A stretch of DNA of 6,522 nt from Patescibacteria group bacterium UBA6899 (GTDB lineage: Bacteria; Patescibacteriota; Minisyncoccia; Phycocordibacterales; UBA6899): positions 1 to 6,522 of the forward strand of contig DKBN01000017.1 of assembly GCA_002451235.1 (NCBI GenBank), given 5' to 3'. The notes below the pieces were generated by a model. The model saw only the letters and a list, made by a program, of their open reading frames with translations, was not told the DNA's origin and ran no database searches. Shown here in pieces: positions 1 through 5,306 of the stretch (position 1 is the stretch's first letter; the number at the start of each line of letters is the position of its first letter). The position numbers were made by a program, and so were the translations under genes.

Positions 1-2
1 GG

Positions 3-27
3 AAGAAAGGTTAGTTAACCCTTTCTT
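3..27 (-). terminator. Hairpin after the last pilin-like gene
   Basis: An 8-bp inverted repeat (AAGAAAGG at 3-10 pairing with CCTTTCTT at 20-27) surrounds a 9-base loop, directly after the TAA at 28-30. On the minus strand the 3' arm is CCTTTCTT, which is T-rich, but the following bases reach the window edge and no full T-run can be checked. Its position suggests it ends the minus-strand pilin-like cluster. Confidence 0.5.
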
Positions 28-336
28 TTACCGGATCGGTACGATCGTCGGCGCGGTCGGAACGGTCGCTCCCGAGCTGGGAAGATCCGCCGTATCCTGC
101 ATGAAGGCAACGATGCCCCAGAATGTCGACATCACGAAGAGGATGATGACCCCCCAGACCATGACGCGCTTCCCTTCTTCTTGCGCCTTCTCGTCACCAG
201 CATTCATCATGAATTTCACCAAGCCCCAGAGGAAAAAGAGGACGGCAAAACTGAATAACAGCGGGATGATAGCACCGATCCAGCCAGTTATCTTTGAAAT
301 AAGATCGTCTAAATTTGTCATATAGACACTAAACAT
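28..336 (-). CDS. Two-helix pilin-like membrane protein, subfamily A (A8)
   Basis: A 102-residue membrane protein of the T4SS-pilin/TrbC-VirB2-like type. Helix 1 spans about residues 20-43 and contains FFLWGLVKF. A loop with AGDEKAQEEGKR follows, then helix 2 at about 58-79 with FWGIVAFM, and a Pro/Thr-rich tail (81-102). No cleavable signal peptide is visible. It closely matches the proteins at 747-1103 and 1236-1526 (LFLWGLVKF, EGK..M.WG, WG.V), so they are paralogues. The start at 336 overlaps the upstream stop (329-331) by 8 bases. An in-frame ATG at 321 begins 7 bases after that stop and would give 97 residues; neither has a ribosome binding site, so the start is uncertain. It is the last gene of the array. 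The exact function is unknown; a pilus or envelope subunit is the family-based guess. Confidence 0.8.
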   Translation of the reverse strand: MFSVYMTNLDDLISKITGWIGAIIPLLFSFAVLFFLWGLVKFMMNAGDEKAQEEGKRVMVWGVIILFVMSTFWGIVAFMQDTADLPSSGATVPTAPTIVPIR

Positions 337-676
337 TATTCATGATCGAGGAATCCGCCCCGATCGAGCTAATAAGGAAATTCAGTATCCCGAACGCTGA
401 GACCATGATCGTCATCCCCACGACTCCCCAGAACATGCTGCGCTTCCCTGTCTCGCGGAGCTCTTCATTCCCAGGATTCCAGATATAGAGAACGATGCCG
501 TAAAAGAACGAGGCCAAAGCCAAGGCGAAGAGGATCGCGATGATCGGATTGAGGATGGTCCCCGAAAATACTCCCACAAGGTTCAAAACAGATTGTGGGA
601 CAGTTGCCGCCTGCGCTACTGAGGCAAACAGCATGTAGCCAAGGAAGAAGGTGATTCTTTGCATCAAGTCTCTCAT
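329..676 (-). CDS. Two-helix pilin-like membrane protein with signal peptide, subfamily B (B7)
   Basis: A 115-residue protein from the ATG at 676. An N-terminal signal peptide ends near VAQA-A (about residues 23-24). Helix 1 (about 42-66) ends in FFYGIVLYI, followed by a loop with NPGNEELRETGKRS, and helix 2 (about 81-103) contains FWGVVGMTIMVSAFGI. It resembles the protein at 1584-1937 (YG(I/V)(V/I)(L/V)Y, GN(E/P), FW.V(V/I)G(M/V)T(I/V)M). The reading frame stays open upstream to 787, but that stretch runs through the terminator at 706-734 and encodes nothing signal-like, so I reject it. The ATG at 676 lies exactly six bases after TATACT, fitting a leaderless mRNA. The ATG at 664, with GAGAG five bases upstream, is the alternative (111 residues). 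Its stop overlaps the next gene. Function is inferred from the family only. Confidence 0.8.
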   Translation of the reverse strand: MRDLMQRITFFLGYMLFASVAQAATVPQSVLNLVGVFSGTILNPIIAILFALALASFFYGIVLYIWNPGNEELRETGKRSMFWGVVGMTIMVSAFGILNFLISSIGADSSIMNNV

Positions 677-682
677 GATCTT

Positions 683-688
683 AGTATA
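683..688 (-). promoter_or_regulatory. Candidate -10 element (TATACT) for gene B7, leaderless
   Basis: On the minus strand TATACT is followed by six bases and then ATG (676-674). The same -10/6 nt/ATG spacing occurs at 5079 and 5295. It sits just downstream of the terminator at 706-734, so it could restart transcription for the last two genes. No good -35 is visible; the upstream bases are a T-rich part of the terminator. Confidence 0.45.
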
Positions 689-705
689 AACCGGATATCG
701 AAAAC

Positions 706-734
706 AAAAAAGACCCGTTTCCGGGTCTTTTTTT
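706..734 (-). terminator. Strong intrinsic terminator within the pilin-like cluster
   Basis: A perfect 12-bp stem (six A, GACCCG / CGGGTC, six T) closes a 4-base TTTC loop and has T-runs in both directions. It lies 12 bases after the TAG (747-749) of gene A6, as expected for a terminator of the long minus-strand operon. The symmetric A and T tracts would also make it work on the plus strand. Confidence 0.88.
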
Positions 735-746
735 GGGGAAATCACA

Positions 747-1103
747 CTAGGTAGGCAACACGTTGCCTGTTCCACTAGGGCCCACAATTACACCCGCGGT
801 GTTGTTAAGGTCCAATGTCGTCTGGATCCAGCCGACGATGCCCCAGAAGGCGATCATCACAAAGAGCGCGATCAATCCCCAGATCATGAGATCCTTGCCC
901 TCCTGACGCTTTCCTTCATCGCTCGCGTTGGCGACGAATTTGACCAACCCCCAGAGGAAGAGCACCACCGCAAAAGAAATGAGAAGCGGGATAATGTACC
1001 CGATCCAAATATTCAGCTGGGCGATAAATTCATTGAGGCCGGCGAACGCCAACATCGGAAGAACACCGATCGCCCCAACGATTCCGACTGATAATTTCTT
1101 CAT
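747..1103 (-). CDS. Two-helix pilin-like membrane protein with signal peptide, subfamily A (A6)
   Basis: A 118-residue protein. A signal peptide (MKKLSVGIVG..., cleavage near AFA-G, about residue 21) is followed by an amphipathic segment. Helix 1 (about 34-57) contains LFLWGLVKF, the loop contains ASDEGKRQEGK, helix 2 (about 72-93) contains MIWGLIALF and FWGIVGW, and a Gly/Thr/Asn-rich tail follows. It is the only subfamily A member here with a clear signal peptide. It is separated from its upstream neighbour by 132 bases and from its downstream neighbour by a strong terminator, so it may end the main transcript. No Shine-Dalgarno is seen, but TATAAG lies five bases before the ATG. The function is assigned only by similarity of plan to T4SS-type pilin-like proteins. 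Confidence 0.85.
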   Translation of the reverse strand: MKKLSVGIVGAIGVLPMLAFAGLNEFIAQLNIWIGYIIPLLISFAVVLFLWGLVKFVANASDEGKRQEGKDLMIWGLIALFVMIAFWGIVGWIQTTLDLNNTAGVIVGPSGTGNVLPT

Positions 1104-1108
1104 AAATG

Positions 1109-1114
1109 CTTATA
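1109..1114 (-). promoter_or_regulatory. Weak candidate -10 element (TATAAG) for gene A6
   Basis: On the minus strand TATAAG is followed by five bases and the ATG at 1103. It lies in the 132-base gap before the gene. The sixth -10 base is off consensus and no -35 is evident. It is listed only because the spacing nearly matches the better leaderless promoters in this window. Confidence 0.25.
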
Positions 1115-1209
1115 TGAGCGTTTGAAAACTGATAATAATTGCGACCGATTTCGCTATGAGTTCATTGTACGGCGACATGAACGACCTGGCAATATGGGCA
1201 AAATTTACC

Positions 1210-1240
1210 TGTGAATTACGCCAAATGGCCAGAATTCACA
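1210..1240. repeat. 8-bp inverted repeat at the 3' end of gene A5
   Basis: TGTGAATT (1210-1217) and AATTCACA (1233-1240) are perfect inverted copies separated by 15 bases. The right arm covers the TGA (1236-1238) of the minus-strand gene. No T-run follows directly, although AAATTTT lies a few bases on, so it is at best a weak terminator or RNA-stabilising hairpin. Confidence 0.35.
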
Positions 1241-1526
1241 TGGTCGCACCGTTCTTGTCAACGAAATTGATCGCTCCCCCGGGGAAACCAGGCATGACAG
1301 TATTGAGTATGAATGTTACCAGACCCCAGAGCGAGACGAGAACGAAAAAGGCGATGATCCCCCAGACCATGAGATGCTTCCCCTCCTCATGCGCCTCGGT
1401 ATCGGCCGTGTTCTTCATGAATTTGACCAGACCCCAGAGAAAGAGCATCACCGCCACCGCCCAAAAAAGGCCCTGCAACTTCCCGATATAGGTCATGATG
1501 CCGCCCAGAAGATCGAAGATATTCAT
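1236..1526 (-). CDS. Two-helix pilin-like membrane protein, subfamily A (A5)
   Basis: A 96-residue protein without a signal peptide. It has a short N-terminus (MNIFDLLGG), helix 1 at about 14-37 with MLFLWGLVKF, a loop KNTADTEAHEEGK, helix 2 at about 52-74 with MVWGIIAFFVLVSLWGLV, and a short glycine-containing tail. It aligns closely with the proteins at 28-336 and 747-1103, and even the DNA coding for the LWGLVKF block is similar in all three. The start at 1526 has no clear ribosome binding site; an internal ATG at 1496 would remove ten residues before helix 1. It follows gene B4 by 57 bases. Members of this plan are likely inner-membrane or pilus-like subunits; the substrate or partner is unknown. 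Confidence 0.83.
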   Translation of the reverse strand: MNIFDLLGGIMTYIGKLQGLFWAVAVMLFLWGLVKFMKNTADTEAHEEGKHLMVWGIIAFFVLVSLWGLVTFILNTVMPGFPGGAINFVDKNGATM

Positions 1527-1583
1527 AGATGTAGCAGATGTATGAGGAATAAATTTAGCCGCGCACCCGCAGGTAACGAACTA

Positions 1584-1937
1584 TCAGGTCGGGGTATGCA
1601 AGAACGGGATCCCGAAACTCCCGCCGCCGAATAAGCTCGCGTAGAGGATCCCGACGAATCCCCAGATACCGAGCATGACCGTGACCCCGATCACCGCCCA
1701 GAAAAGATACGGCTTGATCTCTTCGCGCTTCTGCGGGTTCCCTGAATTCGCGAAATACACGATCACGCCATAGATGAGTCCGAGTGCGGCGAGCGCGAAA
1801 AGGATATTGGCAGCACCGCGGATGACTTTCAAGACGAATTCCGACACATCCATGAAATTCGTCAGCTGGGCGGATGCAAGCAACGGCGAGAGGAAGAGGA
1901 GAGCGGAGCTTATGATGGGCGTGCGATATCGCTTCAT
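1584..1937 (-). CDS. Two-helix pilin-like membrane protein with signal peptide, subfamily B (B4)
   Basis: A 117-residue protein. A signal peptide with a basic start (MKRYRTP) has likely cleavage at ASA-Q (about residue 23). Helix 1 (about 42-63) contains LIYGVIVYF, the loop reads NSGNPQKREEIKP, helix 2 (about 77-101) contains LFWAVIGVTVMLGIWGFVG, and the tail is glycine-rich. It is most like the protein at 329-676. The frame is open upstream to 1988, but that would overlap the preceding gene and hide the signal peptide. The ATG at 1937 comes 7 bases after the preceding TGA (1945-1947), so it probably belongs to the same operon and may be coupled. No convincing Shine-Dalgarno is seen. Confidence 0.84.
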   Translation of the reverse strand: MKRYRTPIISSALLFLSPLLASAQLTNFMDVSEFVLKVIRGAANILFALAALGLIYGVIVYFANSGNPQKREEIKPYLFWAVIGVTVMLGIWGFVGILYASLFGGGSFGIPFLHTPT

Positions 1938-1944
1938 AATTCGT

Positions 1945-2298
1945 TCAAATGGCGGCATTGAACGGCTGGAGCGTGCCGATGATGACATCCTTGATCACCT
2001 TCGCTCCCACGATGATCAATCCGCCGACCAGAGTCCAGATCAGTACGCGTTTCCCGAGCGTGAGCTTCTTCTCGTCTCCGCGCGCGGAAACGATGAGATA
2101 TCCAGCCCAAACGAGGGCAACGACAAGGAGCGGCATGACGACCAGCCACATGATCTTAATCAGGATATCGATCAGGTCATTGATCGAACCGATATTGGGG
2201 TCGAATGGATTGACAAGTCTCGTCTGGGCGAACGAAGGGAACGGCGTTGCTATATAGAGCGCGGCAAGTGTGGGAAATATGGAGCGAAGATGTCTCAT
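1945..2298 (-). CDS. Two-helix pilin-like membrane protein with signal peptide, subfamily C (C3)
   Basis: A 117-residue protein. The signal peptide (MRHLRSIFPT...) has likely cleavage at SFA-Q (about residue 24). An extracytoplasmic stretch carries PFDPNIGSINDLI. Helix 1 (about 48-71) contains VWAGYLIVSA, the loop reads RGDEKKLTLGKR, and helix 2 (about 85-106) contains IWTLVGGLIIVGAKVI. This is the helix-AGY/F-helix pattern of the T4SS pilin-like family, a VirB2/TrbC-like group. The ATG at 2298 shares an ATGA overlap with the stop of the upstream gene (2295-2297), which selects it over the in-frame upstream ATG at 2346. It is part of the translationally coupled series. Confidence 0.86.
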   Translation of the reverse strand: MRHLRSIFPTLAALYIATPFPSFAQTRLVNPFDPNIGSINDLIDILIKIMWLVVMPLLVVALVWAGYLIVSARGDEKKLTLGKRVLIWTLVGGLIIVGAKVIKDVIIGTLQPFNAAI

Positions 2299-2681
2299 AT
2301 GATACAAGAATTGGTCGTCGAGCCGAGTTGGACGATGGTGTGACAAATAGCCGCGGAAAGGACGATGGCTCCTACGATGAGAAGTGCGCCAATGACCGAC
2401 CAGAAGACCGTTCTTTTTGCTTTCTCAAGTTTCGCTTCATTCCCCTGCGCGGTGACGAATAGGAAACCAGCGTAGACGAAAAACACGACGATCAGCGGCG
2501 TTAAGAGAACGAGTGCACCTTGCACCAGGGCGATCAGGAACTTTGGGACGGTGTCGATCGCTACGCCATTCGCATTCAGGCCAACGGGATTATCGAACGT
2601 ATCAGCGGCAAACAGAATGACTGGTAGCGACGCAGCTGCAGCGACGAGCATGAGACGAATAACGTGAGAGAGCTTTTTCAT
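2295..2681 (-). CDS. Two-helix pilin-like membrane protein with signal peptide, subfamily C (C2)
   Basis: A 128-residue protein. The signal peptide (MKKLSHVIRL...) has likely cleavage near LFA-A (about residue 25), followed by DTFDNPVGLNANGV. Helix 1 (about 54-77) contains FFVYAGFLFVTA, the loop reads QGNEAKLEKAKR, helix 2 (about 91-113) contains VFWSVIGALLIVGAIVL, and a short tail has two cysteines (C113, C126). The FVYAGF...GNE.K...AKR..FW pattern closely matches its neighbour at 2678-3166. Both its start and its stop lie in ATGA overlaps with neighbours. Subfamily C members fit best with T4SS pilin-like (VirB2/TrbC-type) proteins; export to a pilus is inferred, not shown. Confidence 0.88.
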   Translation of the reverse strand: MKKLSHVIRLMLVAAAASLPVILFAADTFDNPVGLNANGVAIDTVPKFLIALVQGALVLLTPLIVVFFVYAGFLFVTAQGNEAKLEKAKRTVFWSVIGALLIVGAIVLSAAICHTIVQLGSTTNSCII

Positions 2682-3166
2682 ATCAGTTGACGGAAGCCGC
2701 TTCCGACCCTAAAAAAATCAAGGATAAACGTGATAATGAGCCACGCGGCGATCGTGACGACAAGCCCCCAGAATACCATTCCGAAGATCGCCTTCGCTTG
2801 CGTCACCTTCGCCTCGTTTCCATTGTTGGTCAACATAAGGAACCCTGCATACATGAACATGACCGCCGCGATCGGCGCCGCGAGCCAGAAGATGAGGAAA
2901 TTGATCACGTTCTGCGCGAGCGTAACTAATGTATCGAACGTACATTCTTCGTGATCTGTTCCCGGTGGTAATCCGCCGCCAGTCATATTCTTGACGACCC
3001 CGTCATTATTGCAATCGTTCCCGCACGGGACGAGTGACCCGCTGACATACCCATTACTATCACATGTGACAGTCGCGAAAGACAGGGAGGGAAAAACAGT
3101 AAAGACAAGCAAAAATACCACGAAAATGGCAGATATCGTACCGCGCTTCTTTATTTTAAAATTCAT
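2678..3166 (-). CDS. T4SS pilin-like protein with cysteine-rich exposed segment, subfamily C (C1)
   Basis: A 162-residue protein, the longest of the array. A basic signal peptide (MNFKIKKRG...) has likely cleavage at SFA-T (about residue 31). An exposed segment of about 55 residues contains four cysteines (C35, C48, C52, C75), including SLVPCGNDC and HEECTFDTL. Helix 1 (about 88-113) contains FMYAGFLML, the loop reads TNNGNEAKVTQAKA, and helix 2 (about 126-150) contains MVFWGLVVTIAAW. The LVPCG...C...C block before a two-helix core is what I recall of Patescibacteria proteins annotated as pilin or Mbov_0395-type conjugal transfer proteins. It starts within an ATGA overlap with the solute-binding protein and ends in another with C2. 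The cysteines could form disulfides; that is inference. Confidence 0.88.
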   Translation of the reverse strand: MNFKIKKRGTISAIFVVFLLVFTVFPSLSFATVTCDSNGYVSGSLVPCGNDCNNDGVVKNMTGGGLPPGTDHEECTFDTLVTLAQNVINFLIFWLAAPIAAVMFMYAGFLMLTNNGNEAKVTQAKAIFGMVFWGLVVTIAAWLIITFILDFFRVGSGFRQLI

Positions 3167-4494
3167 ATTCCTTGGAATTGTCCGACTAGAGACGTGAGCC
3201 TTGATTCTAATTCTCCCACAGCATCGCCTGTCCCTATTCTGTTCGATGTGATCCCATCGATAATACTCGTGAATGCCGCATCCGTTTCGGAGGGTCGCGG
3301 GTCAAGCCAGGTCCTGCTCCGCAACGCGGAATCATACGCAACGGCCATCGCCGCATTGTTCGGACGTTTCGAGAGCAGGTCGCGGCGCACCGGAGGAAGG
3401 TCAAAACTATCAGCGAATTGCTGAGCATATTTCTGATCCAGTAATAGCCGAATGGCAGCGAACGCAGTGGTGATGTTCTTCGACGCTTTCATGGCCACGA
3501 GTCCATGGAGGCGCGCGAGGGTGGTCTGAGCGGTCGCATCGCGTAATTGCGGCACCATAGCGACATCAAAGTTCAGATTCGGGTTCCTTTGTTTCAGGCG
3601 GCCATAGGCGCTTGCATAATCGAAGTAGACCGCGAGATCCCCATTGAGGAATTCCTGCTCCGAATTATCGCGCGACAGCGACCAGGTGTAGATGGACTTT
3701 TGGGGGTTCGAGAAATCCATGAAGAAGCGGAGCGCAGACTCGACCCCAGGGTTCTTCGCTCCGTTCGAAAGAGTGGTTAAAGCAACCTGTGGCTTCGAAC
3801 CGGTGAAATCAACAATCTTGGAACCGGTCTGAAGGAATAGCATCGCGAGAATATCTTTCGCATTCTTCACATTATCATATTCTCCGAACGCGACCGCGCT
3901 TTGCGTGATCTTGAATGAGCTGTCGGTCTTGGTAAGCTTCGGAGCCAAAAGTAGGAATTCATCCCAATATTTCGGCGGCTCAGCGATGGAAGCGTTCGTG
4001 AACAGATCTCGATTCCAATACATCACGATCGGATCGATCGCATACGGGAACGCAACCATCCCTTCAGGACGAAGGTAGATATCGCTCGCCTGCACGAACG
4101 TATTGAGGTACTCTCGTTGTCCGAAATTCGGGGTATAGCTGATCGGAATGATCTTATCGTAGTGTCGAAGTACAAGATTATCAGGGAGGAGCAAGATATC
4201 CGGCCCCTTTCCGCTCGCGAGCGCTTCGACGATATCGGTGTCGAATGTCGCGGGATCCTTGTATTCATATTTGATCGCGAAGGATTTCTGGTACTGGCTA
4301 TTGAAATCGACGATCAGTTGGTCAAGTTTGGGATTATGCTGGAATGTCCCCCAAATGGTGACCGTTCCACCTATACCCGCCAGCTGGCTATTGCCATTAC
4401 CTTTGGGTTGATTCATGAAAAAGATGATCCCGGCGATTACCATCGCTCCAAAGATACCGGTAATCACGAGCTGGAACGGTGAGGTCTTTTTCAT
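3163..4494 (-). CDS. Membrane-anchored extracellular solute-binding protein, family 1
   Basis: A 443-residue protein of the periplasmic-binding-protein type II fold, close to ABC sugar-binding proteins. One hydrophobic segment (about 9-27) follows MKKTSPFQ, then a linker PKGNGNSQLAGIGG. The mature fold begins at VTIWGTFQHNPKLDQLI, with GKGPDILLLP (about 95-104), AFPYAIDPIVMYWNRDLF (about 148-165), PKYWDEFLLLAPKLT and, later, EQEFLNGDLAVYFDYAS, all in the usual family order. There is no lipobox cysteine, so it probably stays as an uncleaved signal anchor rather than a lipoprotein. Its start overlaps the methyltransferase stop (ATGA, 4491-4494) and its stop overlaps the pilin-like gene (ATGA, 3163-3166). 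No permease or ATPase is adjacent, so a classical import role is not shown by context. The ligand is unknown. Confidence 0.93.
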   Translation of the reverse strand: MKKTSPFQLVITGIFGAMVIAGIIFFMNQPKGNGNSQLAGIGGTVTIWGTFQHNPKLDQLIVDFNSQYQKSFAIKYEYKDPATFDTDIVEALASGKGPDILLLPDNLVLRHYDKIIPISYTPNFGQREYLNTFVQASDIYLRPEGMVAFPYAIDPIVMYWNRDLFTNASIAEPPKYWDEFLLLAPKLTKTDSSFKITQSAVAFGEYDNVKNAKDILAMLFLQTGSKIVDFTGSKPQVALTTLSNGAKNPGVESALRFFMDFSNPQKSIYTWSLSRDNSEQEFLNGDLAVYFDYASAYGRLKQRNPNLNFDVAMVPQLRDATAQTTLARLHGLVAMKASKNITTAFAAIRLLLDQKYAQQFADSFDLPPVRRDLLSKRPNNAAMAVAYDSALRSRTWLDPRPSETDAAFTSIIDGITSNRIGTGDAVGELESRLTSLVGQFQGI

Positions 4495-5072
4495 ACGCTT
4501 GTATTTTGTGTGGCCACAGTTTTCACGTTCTGTTGCTGAATGAACAGTCCCTTCCGAAAGACTATGCCGTAATGGAAGTTTCCCGCATTGATCGCGCGCT
4601 CGAAGGTGAACGCGAGCGGTTCGATCAGCGCCCGCGCCGCCTGTTCGGGGAAAACGTCCTTAGAGTGTGGGCCCATATTATTGAACGAATTCGTCCAATC
4701 GATGACGAGTAGCCGGCCGCCGTGGCGCAATACGCGCTTTGCCTCTTCGATCATCGTCTTTTTTTTCTCGTTCTGAAAGAGGACATTGGACATGATAACG
4801 ACATCGCATGATTGATCGCGAAGCTTTGTCCCACCGAGTTGTTCGAGATTTCCCCAGATGACGTCGACGTTACCGAGTTTTTGTTCTTTCGCACCATTCT
4901 GGAGTCTGGTAAGAAGCTCCTTCTGCACATCGACCGCATAGACGCGGCCGCTGCCTTTGAGCGCTTTCGCTGCGGCAAAGGCGTATGCACCTCCTCCAGT
5001 CCCAAAATCGGCCACGACCTCCCCCTCTTTGAGGCCCAATTGCTCGATATTGCTCTCCGGCTCGGAAAACAT
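4491..5072 (-). CDS. Class I SAM-dependent methyltransferase
   Basis: A 193-residue Rossmann-fold methyltransferase. Motif I (VVADFGTGGGAYA) is at about 19-31, the acidic end of strand 2 (VYAVDVQ) has D48, motif IV (SCDVVIMSNVLFQ) is at about 88-100, and the post-motif (AKRVLRHGGRLLVIDW) is at about 111-126. A short C-terminal region ends NTSV. The acceptor substrate cannot be read from the sequence. The open frame continues upstream to 5342, but I start at 5072: the upstream 90 codons look non-coding and overlap promoters, MFSEPESNIEQLGL is a natural beginning, and TATAAT lies six bases before this ATG. It is the first gene of the coupled minus-strand operon and its TGA overlaps the next ATG. 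Confidence 0.92.
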   Translation of the reverse strand: MFSEPESNIEQLGLKEGEVVADFGTGGGAYAFAAAKALKGSGRVYAVDVQKELLTRLQNGAKEQKLGNVDVIWGNLEQLGGTKLRDQSCDVVIMSNVLFQNEKKKTMIEEAKRVLRHGGRLLVIDWTNSFNNMGPHSKDVFPEQAARALIEPLAFTFERAINAGNFHYGIVFRKGLFIQQQNVKTVATQNTSV

Positions 5073-5078
5073 AGAGGA

Positions 5079-5087
5079 ATTATACCA
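5079..5087 (-). promoter_or_regulatory. Extended -10 promoter (TGGTATAAT), leaderless start of the operon
   Basis: On the minus strand a perfect TATAAT (5079-5084) is preceded by TG plus one base, an extended -10. It is followed by exactly six bases and the ATG of the methyltransferase gene (5072). Transcription would begin at or next to the A of ATG, giving an mRNA with no 5' leader. No -35 consensus is seen, as is common with extended -10 promoters. Confidence 0.75.
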
Positions 5088-5161
5088 CCGGAGATATCTG
5101 GCGCATATGCCGAAATCCCCAGGCATTGCTGGGCAGATCACTTCAGCGGTGCTTCCCCGGC

Positions 5162-5224
5162 TCACTGCTTGTTCTTCTTCGGCTTCTTTTTCTCCTTGCG
5201 GATACGATGATCCCCTCGTCCCAT
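5162..5224 (-). CDS. Putative 20-residue lysine-rich micro-ORF (MGRGD...)
   Basis: An ATG-to-TGA reading frame encodes a 20-residue peptide that starts MGRGDHRIRK and continues with runs of Lys around KKPKKNK. More than half of the residues are basic. The MG(K/R)GD start followed by basic residues recalls the start of the tiny ribosomal protein bTHX, but the middle of that family (…RG.YG..RPRKK) is not present, so this is a resemblance rather than an assignment. It lies between a TATAAT at 5256-5261 and the methyltransferase promoter and is in a different frame from the rejected upstream extension of the methyltransferase. No Shine-Dalgarno precedes it. It could be a real micropeptide or a chance AAG-rich stretch. 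Confidence 0.4.
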   Translation of the reverse strand: MGRGDHRIRKEKKKPKKNKQ

Positions 5225-5255
5225 AACGCGCGTATCTGATGCGACTAATGGAATG

Positions 5256-5261
5256 ATTATA
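5256..5261 (-). promoter_or_regulatory. Second minus-strand -10 element (TATAAT)
   Basis: A perfect TATAAT on the minus strand lies 31 bases before the micro-ORF ATG (5224), which would give a leader of about 25 bases. No consensus -35 is seen. Six bases after it is an ATT codon in the methyltransferase frame, which I do not regard as a start. Confidence 0.45.
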
Positions 5262-5294
5262 CACCCTTTCACTGTTCCGATGCGGGAATATGGG

Positions 5295-5300
5295 TATAAT
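5295..5300 (+). promoter_or_regulatory. -10 element (TATAAT) for the DUF1003 gene, leaderless
   Basis: A perfect TATAAT is followed by six bases (TCGGGA) and the ATG at 5307. The spacing equals that at the methyltransferase promoter on the opposite strand. This places the first transcribed base at or near the start codon and supports 5307, rather than the upstream ATG at 5253, as the start. No good -35 is visible. Confidence 0.7.
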
Positions 5301-5306
5301 TCGGGA

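Noticed and set aside
1110..1178. 22-residue minus-strand frame in the gap before gene A6
   Set aside because: No ribosome binding site, promoter or recognisable composition supports it.
1774..2343. 189-codon open frame on the plus strand
   Set aside because: It is antisense to two signal-peptide-bearing membrane proteins and encodes an implausible, highly charged sequence with no domain.
4117..4482. 121-codon plus-strand frame
   Set aside because: It is antisense to the well-supported solute-binding protein and shows no recognisable family.
28..5072. Recoding of TGA as glycine, as in some CPR lineages
   Set aside because: TGA serves as the stop in several ATGA overlaps where both reading frames make sense, so standard bacterial decoding applies.
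4812..5210. 132-codon plus-strand frame
   Set aside because: It is antisense to the methyltransferase, whose motifs are clear, and has no ribosome binding site or family likeness.
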